Shown: one piece after another, positions 53,771-60,198 of the stretch
Position numbering within the stretch: the stretch's first letter is position 1
Layout of the letters: the number at the start of each line of letters is the position of its first letter
From: Pedobacter fastidiosus
GTDB lineage: Bacteria; Bacteroidota; Bacteroidia; Sphingobacteriales; Sphingobacteriaceae
Assembly (NCBI RefSeq): GCF_014306625.1
Contig: NZ_JACRYL010000001.1
Span: 236,778-300,777, forward strand
Direction: 5' to 3'
Length of the DNA stretch: 64,000 nt
Notes under the pieces: model-generated
Told to the model about the DNA's origin: nothing
What the model saw: only the letters and a program-made list of their open reading frames with translations
Databases searched by the model: none
Program-made: the position numbers and the translations under genes

Positions 53771-54845
53771 ATGACAAAAGAACAATTGCAGGATTTAAGA
53801 GACAGAATTACGTCTCTGAGGAGGCATCTTTGACGTTGATGAGCTACTTTACGCGATTCGCGAAGAAGAAAAATTAACAATGGCGCCCGATTTCTGGGAC
53901 GATCCAAAAAAAGCAGAAAAAATTTTAGCAGAAATTAGTTCAAAGAAAAAGTGGACTGATGGTTTTACCAGTACAAATAATGCGGTTGAAGATTCGGCCG
54001 TAATGTTTGATTTTTTCCAATCTGGCGATGCTTCTGAAGAGGAACTTAACGACCAATTCGAAGCTAGCAAACAAGCTGTTGAAGAGTTGGAACTCAAAAA
54101 CATGCTCCGCAATAAGGAAGATCAACTCTCGGCAGTAATGCAAATTACAGCAGGCGCCGGTGGTACCGAAAGTTGCGATTGGGCATATATGCTGATGCGG
54201 ATGTACATGATGTGGGGCGAGAAAAACGGTTATAAAATAACCGAACAGGATAGTCAGGAAGGGGAGATTGCCGGAATAAAATCGGTTACGCTTCAATTTG
54301 ACGGTGATTTTTCTTACGGTTATTTAAAAGGCGAAAATGGTGTTCATCGTTTAGTTCGTATTTCACCATTCGATTCAAATGCTCGCCGCCATACTTCGTT
54401 TGCTTCAGTTTATGTGTATCCTTTGGTTGATGAAACCATCCAGATTGATATTAATCCGGCTGATATAGAATTCGAAACTTTTAGGGCTGGTGGTGCTGGT
54501 GGGCAAAACGTAAACAAGGTAGAAACTGCGGTTCGTTTATATCACAAACCATCAGGAATTATAATCAAGAATCAAGAATCGAGGTCGCAATTACAGAACA
54601 AGGAAAATGCAATTCGATTATTAAAATCACAGTTGTACGAAATCGAAGAACGTAAGCGTAACGATGCAATTGCTTTGGTAGAAGGTTCGAAAAAGAAAAT
54701 CGAGTGGGGATCTCAAATTAGAAGTTATGTTTTGGATGACAGGCGAGTAAAAGATCACCGAACAAACTATCAAACTTCAAACCCACAAGCGGTATTGGAT
54801 GGCGATATTAACGAATTTTTGAAGGCATATTTAATGGAATTTTAA
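53771..54845 (+). CDS. prfB: Peptide chain release factor 2 with programmed +1 frameshift
   Basis: RF2 terminates translation at UGA and UAA. The first frame runs from ATG 53771 for 20 codons to an in-frame TGA (53831-53833); synthesis continues after a +1 shift at CTT-TGA-C (53828-53834). The site has the canonical parts: internal SD-like GAGGAGG (53818-53824), CTT, then TGAC. After the shift, [22 protein letters not shown] joins the RF2 body, which has SPF (residues in [10 protein letters not shown]) and the GGQ motif ([14 protein letters not shown]). The second frame alone, from 53880, would lack the N-terminal domain and is not a gene by itself. The esterase gene follows after 10 bases. 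Confidence 0.97.
53818..53834 (+). promoter_or_regulatory. Programmed +1 frameshift site of prfB
   Basis: GAGGAGG, CATCTTTGAC: an SD-like element three bases before a CTT slippery codon in the P site and a poorly recognised UGAC stop. Low RF2 favours the shift, giving autoregulation. The layout is identical to the Escherichia coli site. Confidence 0.95.
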
Positions 54846-54855
54846 AATAAATAAA

Positions 54856-55770
54856 ATGGCAAAATCAATCCTTTTTTCAATCTTGTTTTTCACAATGGCA
54901 ACAATTTCGCAAGCACAACAGGTTATTCCGCTGTATGCAGATGGAATCCCTGGCGCAAAACCAACACCTGCAGATTATATCGAAAATACTGAAACCCGTG
55001 CAAACGGAACTTTAAGCATTACAAAGGTTTCTATCCCAACCTTAACCATTTTCGAGGCGCCAAAGAATATTGCAACAGGAACTGCTGTTATTATTTGTCC
55101 AGGTGGTGGGTACAGTGCTTTAGCTTTCAGTCATGAAGGAACAGATGTTGCCAAACGTTTCAACGCAATCGGAGTTACAGCTTTCGTTTTAAAATACCGT
55201 TTGCCAAGCGATTTGATCATGGTTGATAAAACTTATGCCTGTTTACAAGATGCACAACAAGCCATTTATCTAGTTAAAAAGAATGCCAAGAAATATGGCA
55301 TTAAAGCACACAAAGTTGGGATTATGGGTTTCTCGGCAGGTGGTCATTTTGCTTCGACATTACTTACCCATTACAACGATTTAAAAATTGCCGATAAGGA
55401 GAAACTGAGCCTTCGTCCGAGTTTTTCTGCATTAATTTACCCGGTAATTAGTTTCGAGGAATCTGTTCATACCGGTACAATGAAAAACTTGTTAGGTCCA
55501 AATCCTCCAGATAGTTTAAAACATTATTTCTCGGCGAACAAAAATGTAACCACCAAAACAGCACCAACTTTTTTGGTTCATGCTAAAGATGATAAAACCG
55601 TTCCGGTAGAAAATAGCATTTTGATGAATGAGGCATTGAAAAATAAAAATGTACCCACAGACATATATTTATATGAAAAAGGTGGACATGGTTTTGGCTT
55701 AATTAACAAAACATCAGATGTAGATTGGTTTAATCTTTTGGCCACTTGGATGAAGAAAGAAAAACTTTAA
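54856..55770 (+). CDS. Secreted alpha/beta hydrolase (BD-FAE-type esterase)
   Basis: The 304-residue protein has a signal peptide (ending SQA-Q) and an alpha/beta-hydrolase fold with VIICPGGGYSALAFSHEG (oxyanion-hole region), GIMGFSAGGHFAS (nucleophile elbow GFSAGG), VHAKDDKTVPVENS (acid) and EKGGHGFGLI (His). It resembles acetyl-xylan/feruloyl esterase-type enzymes of Bacteroidota. It follows prfB by 10 bases and is likely read through from it. Confidence 0.9.
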   Translation: MAKSILFSILFFTMATISQAQQVIPLYADGIPGAKPTPADYIENTETRANGTLSITKVSIPTLTIFEAPKNIATGTAVIICPGGGYSALAFSHEGTDVAKRFNAIGVTAFVLKYRLPSDLIMVDKTYACLQDAQQAIYLVKKNAKKYGIKAHKVGIMGFSAGGHFASTLLTHYNDLKIADKEKLSLRPSFSALIYPVISFEESVHTGTMKNLLGPNPPDSLKHYFSANKNVTTKTAPTFLVHAKDDKTVPVENSILMNEALKNKNVPTDIYLYEKGGHGFGLINKTSDVDWFNLLATWMKKEKL

Positions 55771-55778
55771 TATATTTG
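55771..55778 (+). promoter_or_regulatory. -7 box TATATTTG before the lipoprotein gene at 55814
   Basis: An exact TAnnTTTG match starting directly after the esterase stop codon and 35 bases before the ATG at 55814. Confidence 0.5.
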
Positions 55779-55813
55779 CAGCCAGATAATTATCCTCTCA
55801 ATCAGAAAACTTT

Positions 55814-56641
55814 ATGAATAACACGCTCAAATTTGTAATGGTTGGCTTCGTTGCCATCATTTCTATTGCTAGTTGCAAAAAAGAGATCGACTTTAACGCA
55901 GGCAAAAGCAATAACTGCCAACTTACAACTTTAACAGCAGACTTAGGTGTGCTAGGAAAGTATATCATCAATTATTTTTACGATGCTTCTGGCAAAATAT
56001 CAAAAGCAACTAGCGATGGGCAAACCAATACTTACGCCTATAGTACAAATAAAATTACAGCCACTGATGAAGATGGTTACGTTGCTGAAATTATTTTAGA
56101 AAACGGTAGGGCAGTATCTAGCGGGAGCGATGGTGTAATTGTTTCAGGTGGAATTTCTTACGATTACACTCGAAAATATACTTATAACGCTGAAGGGTAT
56201 TTAATTGAAGTTAAAAATTATTTGGACGGAGATTTAAATTCTACTGATGTTCTAACTTATTCTAACGGAAATTTGGTAAAAGGAGTTTCTACAGAGGCAA
56301 ATGGTGGGTATGTTTCTACTACCGTTTATAGCTATTCAACAGAGACTGCTCAAAATACCTATGAAATTGCAGACCCACTTTCTTATCACGTAGATTATTT
56401 TCCTGGTGGATATTATGGAAAGCAATCTAAAAATGTGCTAACTAAAACTTCTACCAAAACGGTAGATTCTAGTGGAAATCCATTTACGGATGATATCGTT
56501 AATTATACCTATCAATTTGATGCAAAAGGCAATGCAAGTTCGCTTACATTTACTCAAGTAACGAATTTCTATCCATCAAGCGGCCCAATAACAACCGATA
56601 CTTACACTACTAAGTTTAACATAGCTTATAACTGTAAATAA
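55814..56641 (+). CDS. Lipoprotein of unknown function, DUF4595/YD-repeat-like
   Basis: The 275-residue protein has a lipoprotein signal (lipobox SIASC, Cys about 21) and beta-rich repeats resembling DUF4595 or YD-type sequences (YIINYFYDASGKISKATSDG, YTYNAEGYLIEVKNYLDGD, YTYQFDAKGNASSLTFTQV). These are common as surface lipoproteins in Bacteroidota; no function is known. A -7 box lies upstream and a terminator downstream. Confidence 0.75.
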   Translation: MNNTLKFVMVGFVAIISIASCKKEIDFNAGKSNNCQLTTLTADLGVLGKYIINYFYDASGKISKATSDGQTNTYAYSTNKITATDEDGYVAEIILENGRAVSSGSDGVIVSGGISYDYTRKYTYNAEGYLIEVKNYLDGDLNSTDVLTYSNGNLVKGVSTEANGGYVSTTVYSYSTETAQNTYEIADPLSYHVDYFPGGYYGKQSKNVLTKTSTKTVDSSGNPFTDDIVNYTYQFDAKGNASSLTFTQVTNFYPSSGPITTDTYTTKFNIAYNCK

Positions 56642-56660
56642 TTTATTAAACCATATTAAA

Positions 56661-56700
56661 AAAAAGCTCGAAGTTTTCAATAAACTTTCGAGCCTTTTTT
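56661..56700. terminator. Bidirectional terminator between the lipoprotein and SirB1-like genes
   Basis: GCTCGAAGTTT and AAACTTTCGAGC pair (one bulge) and are flanked by A and T runs. It ends at the SirB1-like stop codon, so it overlaps the end of that unit. Confidence 0.75.
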
Positions 56701-57572
56701 TATTCCTTTCCTACCTCTGCAATTATATTTTGCAACTCATTTAACTCGGCAACTTTTTCAGTTGCACCTGCATTTTCATAAGCAGAAATTAAATTTCTAA
56801 TTACCCTACGGATGATGTCTGTGTTGCTACAAGGCCTGTAGTATTCTGGTAAAGCTTCTAAATTTAGCTGGCGAAGAAATTGATCAACATCATGTTTACC
56901 GAAGATATTTCCCCGATTAAAAGCATTTATATAAAATAGAACTCCATATTCAGTACCTTCTTGCTTGCTATCATCAATATAACCTAAAATAAAATGCTGA
57001 GGTAAGTTGATGCCATAAACCGGTAAATCCAATTTTTGTGCAAGCGTAGAATAAATAATTGCCAATGTAATTTGATTTCCCTTTTTGCTTTCTAAAACTT
57101 GATTGAGGTAAGAGTTTTGAGGATCGTGGTGATTTTTGGTGTTCCCACCGAAACCATATTGCTGATATAAAACATGGTTAATCAATTTAACTTTCTCAAC
57201 CGAACTCATTTCATACTGTAAACCAAGCCAGATATCGCGTTTAATTTCTTCAATCTGATTAATAATTTTTTGCTCATCCAAATCCGGATATTGGTAACGG
57301 TTAATAATCATTGCGCCTTGCAACAAATCAAAAGCACCACTTAAATACCAAAGATTTAAATCCTCCTTAACGGTATTAAACTGAATCTGATGAACAATAT
57401 TTTCAATTCGTTCCTGTAAAAGCGCATCAAATGATTGTTCCCAAGCGTTTTCTAAAAAGTGGATAACTTCGCCGCCATATTCGAGCAATTTTTTCTCTAC
57501 ATGCTGATAAATCTCTTCATCAGGATCATCAAGCAATTTAACTAAAGCACTTATCTCTGCTATATTTTCCAT
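56700..57572 (-). CDS. SirB1-type transglutaminase-like protein
   Basis: The 290-residue cytoplasmic protein contains a transglutaminase-like core of the SirB1/YchA type: INHVLYQQYGFGGNTKNHHDPQNSYLNQVLESKKGNQITLAIIYS, DLPVYGINLPQHFILGYID and NAFNRGNIFGKHDVDQFL are family signatures. The catalytic Cys of true transglutaminases is not visible at the usual place (KGNQITLAIIY). The N-terminus holds HEAT-like helices. The biological role of this family is not established. It is divergent from the methyltransferase gene. Confidence 0.82.
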   Translation of the reverse strand: MENIAEISALVKLLDDPDEEIYQHVEKKLLEYGGEVIHFLENAWEQSFDALLQERIENIVHQIQFNTVKEDLNLWYLSGAFDLLQGAMIINRYQYPDLDEQKIINQIEEIKRDIWLGLQYEMSSVEKVKLINHVLYQQYGFGGNTKNHHDPQNSYLNQVLESKKGNQITLAIIYSTLAQKLDLPVYGINLPQHFILGYIDDSKQEGTEYGVLFYINAFNRGNIFGKHDVDQFLRQLNLEALPEYYRPCSNTDIIRRVIRNLISAYENAGATEKVAELNELQNIIAEVGKE

Positions 57573-57601
57573 AAAACATACATACGTTTGCGGTGTTTAA
57601 T

Positions 57602-57609
57602 TACTTTTG
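57602..57609 (+). promoter_or_regulatory. -7 box TACTTTTG, eight bases before the methyltransferase start
   Basis: An exact TAnnTTTG match lies within the frame's upstream extension (TTG at 57588) and eight bases before the ATG at 57618, favouring the ATG and a near-leaderless mRNA. Confidence 0.55.
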
Positions 57610-57617
57610 CAATATAT

Positions 57618-58400
57618 ATGATAATTCAATTTATTACAGATTTTTTAAAGCACCGTTTAACTGCCAAAAGCCGACACGGAACGCACTCGCCATTTGTCTA
57701 TCAATTAGCTGATGAGGTAATTTACGATTTTAACGACAAATCTGATTACAAAAACATAGAACTTCAGCGAAAAAAACTTTTTAATGACGATTCCGTAATC
57801 ACCGTTACAGACCTTGGAGCAGGTTCTCACCTCAATAAAAATAGAACAAAAAAGATAAGTCAGATTGCAAAAAATGCGTTAAAAAGCCCGCGTTTAGCAC
57901 AGCTGATTTATCGTTTGGCAAAAAACACTAACCCAAAAACTGCAATAGAATTGGGTACTTGTTTAGGTATTACTACCGCATATCTTTCAAAAGCTTGCCC
58001 AATTGCTGAAATTATTACCATAGAAGGTTGCCCTGAAACCGCTGAAGTTGCAAAGAAAAATTTCGCTGATTTAAACTTAAATAACATCGAGTTGCATTTG
58101 GGTAATTTCGATTTAATCTTGCCAGATCTAATTGCTAAGCAACCTACATTAGATTTTGTTTACATAGATGGAAATCACCGTAAAGATGCTACCTTGAACT
58201 ACTTTAAATGGTGTTTGCCTAAAGTTACCGAAAACTCATTGCTCATATTTGATGATATTTATTGGAGCGAAGGCATGAAGAAAGCTTGGGGAGAAATTAA
58301 AAACCACCCCGATGTAACGCTAACAGTCGATTTGTTTTGGATCGGTTTAGTTTACTTTAAAAAAGGACAAGCAAAAGAGCATTTTAAATTGAAATTTTAA
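57618..58400 (+). CDS. Class I SAM-dependent methyltransferase (O-methyltransferase-like)
   Basis: The 260-residue protein has the Rossmann-fold SAM motif KTAIELGTCLGITTAYLSKA, then IITIEGCPETAEVAKKNF (acidic ribose-binding Glu) and DFVYIDGNHRKDATLNYFKWCLP, as in O-methyltransferases. The N-terminal 60 residues (KHRLTAKSRHGTHSPFVYQLADEVIYDF) carry a conserved HGTHSPF patch seen in Bacteroidota homologues. The substrate is unknown. The DUF1345 gene follows with a two-base gap. Confidence 0.88.
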   Translation: MIIQFITDFLKHRLTAKSRHGTHSPFVYQLADEVIYDFNDKSDYKNIELQRKKLFNDDSVITVTDLGAGSHLNKNRTKKISQIAKNALKSPRLAQLIYRLAKNTNPKTAIELGTCLGITTAYLSKACPIAEIITIEGCPETAEVAKKNFADLNLNNIELHLGNFDLILPDLIAKQPTLDFVYIDGNHRKDATLNYFKWCLPKVTENSLLIFDDIYWSEGMKKAWGEIKNHPDVTLTVDLFWIGLVYFKKGQAKEHFKLKF

Positions 58401-58402
58401 TA

Positions 58403-59074
58403 ATGGAGATAAAACCTAAACTCAGTAGATTCCAGAAACTTTCTGCAGCTAAAATTTTGCTATTAAGTTTTAGCGTAGGAATTGTTGTTTATTTAGGTGC
58501 ATTTTTTATTCATTTAGAAGCATTAACGCATATTATGCTTGGATGGGACGCTTCCTGTATTGCACTAATTGGTATGCATTGGTACATGTTTTTCCATACT
58601 GGCACTTCTCAAACACACTTAAAGGCAAAACTTCAAGACGAAACCAGAGGAGAAATTTTTGCCGTAGTATTAGTTTCAACCTTTGCTGGGCTACTTGCTG
58701 TTATACTTCTCCTCCTAAATAAAAATGTGGAGGCGGTAGATTTAACCATCGCATTATCGGGGATGTTTTTGTCCTGGTTTTTGGTTCATACCACTTTTAC
58801 AATGCGATACGCCCATTTGTATTATGGAGATCGCGAAACAGTTAACGATACAAAAAAGGGTGGAGGTTTGGATTTTCCTGGTGAACATGAGCCCGATTTC
58901 ATCGATTTTGCTTATTTCTCTTTTGTTTTAGGGATGACCTTTCAAGTTTCGGATGTGGAAATATCCTCTCGAAGATTACGTAGACTAGCGCTTTTGCATA
59001 GTATGATTTCTTTCATTTTCAACACCGTAATTGTAGCCTTAACCATAAATGCGCTTGCCGGCTTAAGCAAATAA
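58403..59074 (+). CDS. DUF1345 membrane protein
   Basis: The 223-residue protein has five hydrophobic segments and the DUF1345 signature: WDASCIALIGMHWYMFF, YAHLYYGDRETVN, GGGLDFPGEHEPDFIDFAYFSFVLGMTFQVSDVEISSRRLRRLAL. The function of this family is unknown. It is the second gene of the unit with the methyltransferase (two-base gap) and so is translationally linked. Confidence 0.92.
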   Translation: MEIKPKLSRFQKLSAAKILLLSFSVGIVVYLGAFFIHLEALTHIMLGWDASCIALIGMHWYMFFHTGTSQTHLKAKLQDETRGEIFAVVLVSTFAGLLAVILLLLNKNVEAVDLTIALSGMFLSWFLVHTTFTMRYAHLYYGDRETVNDTKKGGGLDFPGEHEPDFIDFAYFSFVLGMTFQVSDVEISSRRLRRLALLHSMISFIFNTVIVALTINALAGLSK

Positions 59075-59080
59075 GTTTCT

Positions 59081-59131
59081 GCAATTTACAATTCCCCTCT
59101 TCTAGAGGGGTGTCCGTAGGATGAGGTGTTT
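59081..59131. repeat. R2 repeat (CCCCTCTTCTAGAGGGG type), copy 1
   Basis: CAATTTACAATTCCCCTC followed by TTCTAGAGGGGTGTCCG. It shares the same order of words with 59468-59520 and, more loosely, 23778-23826. It follows the DUF1345 stop closely and could serve as a terminator-like hairpin. Confidence 0.75.
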
Positions 59132-59229
59132 CTTTTATATTACTAAATATCATGGCTGATATTCCACCTACCTATAACTTTTTGTAAATCACCAAGCATC
59201 AGTTTATGTTTTTTTTGAAAATGAAAGGT

Positions 59230-59325
59230 TCTGTGCTTTTGGAGGTTTTCAGTCCCGCTCACACTTCTGCCGAATAATCCCGATAGCTATCGGTACGGCA
59301 TCTCGCTTCGATCGGGTTTAAAGAC
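59230..59325. repeat. AGTCCCGCT/GATCGGGTTTA repeat, second copy
   Basis: GTTTTCAGTCCCGCTCACAC, CCCGATAGCTATCGG and CTTCGATCGGGTTTAAAG in order. End words match 4631-4768, and TTTAAACCGGATTGAAG at 63735 is its inverted counterpart. Confidence 0.6.
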
Positions 59326-59467
59326 AAAAATCGGATGCTTTTGGCAAATCTGCATAGCGTAAAATATAAAATAGTTCCTTTATTGATGGCTTTACCCAAC
59401 ATAAATGGTAGGTAAGCCACAAATCACGGAATAAACAAATTGTTGGTGGTGCTGAGCAAAGGTTTTG

Positions 59468-59520
59468 CGATTTGCAATTCCCCTCTTTTAGAGGGGTGTC
59501 CGCAGGGCGGGGTGTTTTCT
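59468..59520. repeat. R2 repeat (CCCCTCTTTTAGAGGGG type), copy 2
   Basis: GCGATTTGCAATTCCCCTC, TTTTAGAGGGGTGTCCGCAG, GGCGGGGTG; the same order of words as in copy 1. The stretch 59521-59700 holds another palindrome-like pair (TAGCTATTCGC near 59567, and GCGAATAGCT near 59652). No gene is seen anywhere in 59075-59833. Confidence 0.75.
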
Positions 59521-59783
59521 TTAATAAGACCATAAATCCGCAACTGGTAGCCTTCCTGTAATATAGCTATTCGCTAGAAACAAGCCACACCTTATAAACC
59601 TAACAAAAGCGACACCCCGTCCAGATTTTATATCGGGATTACAAGGGCTACAGCGAATAGCTCCAAGGAGTGCCTTTGATATAGGACTTAAATTGCCATG
59701 TAATACTGTCTACTCATTTTTAATAAGTAATTTATAATATTGTAAATCAATGATTTAAGTATTTAAACTGCTTTTTCAGTAAT

Positions 59784-59830
59784 ATAACTTATTTTATAGT
59801 TGTAAAACTGAAAATTAAGTTATAGATTTG
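59784..59830 (+). promoter_or_regulatory. Dyad operator candidate and -7 box of the BlaI-type regulator gene
   Basis: ATAACTTA (59784-59791) is inverted as TAAGTTAT (59816-59823), 32 bases centre to centre, about three helical turns. The right arm abuts TAGATTTG (59823-59830), a TAnnTTTG -7 box ending three bases before the ATG at 59834. A repressor binding both arms would cover the promoter. Confidence 0.55.
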
Positions 59831-59833
59831 GTT

Positions 59834-60196
59834 ATGGAAGAATTAACCAAGGCAGAAGAGCGGATTATGCAGGTTTTATGGAAACTCGATAAAGCATTTG
59901 TTAAAGACATAATCGAGGAGCTTGAAGAAGAACCTAAGCCACCATACAATACCATTTCATCGGTAGTTAGGTTATTGGAAAAGAAAGGTTATGTTGCTTA
60001 CAAAGCTTATGGGAAAACCTACGAATATTTTCCAGCAATTAGTAAAGAGGAGTACACAAAAACCACATTTTCGAAAATGTTTTCTGGTTATTTCGATAGT
60101 TCTCCAGCCAGCTTATTATCGTTTATGGTAAAAGAAGAAAAATTAAGTGAAAAGGATATAGAAGAAATCAAAGCCCTCATTAACAAACGCTCCTAA
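59834..60196 (+). CDS. BlaI/MecI family transcriptional repressor
   Basis: The 120-residue winged-helix protein begins MEELTKAEERIMQVLWKLDKAFVKDIIEEL, the standard BlaI/MecI N-terminus, and has PPYNTISSVVRLLEKKGYVAYKAYGKTYEYFPAISKEEY (recognition helix and wing). BlaI proteins repress their target genes until cleaved by a paired M56 sensor protease. A TTG two codons upstream is an alternative start. The M56 gene begins two bases after its stop, so they form a tight operon, the usual layout. Confidence 0.93.
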   Translation: MEELTKAEERIMQVLWKLDKAFVKDIIEELEEEPKPPYNTISSVVRLLEKKGYVAYKAYGKTYEYFPAISKEEYTKTTFSKMFSGYFDSSPASLLSFMVKEEKLSEKDIEEIKALINKRS

Positions 60197-60198
60197 TT

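Noticed and set aside
53880..54845. A 321-residue RF2 starting at 53880
   Set aside because: The upstream frame with a canonical CTTTGAC frameshift site shows that prfB starts at 53771.
59318..59533. Minus-strand ORF of 71 codons
   Set aside because: It is built from R2 and other palindromic repeats and has no protein features.
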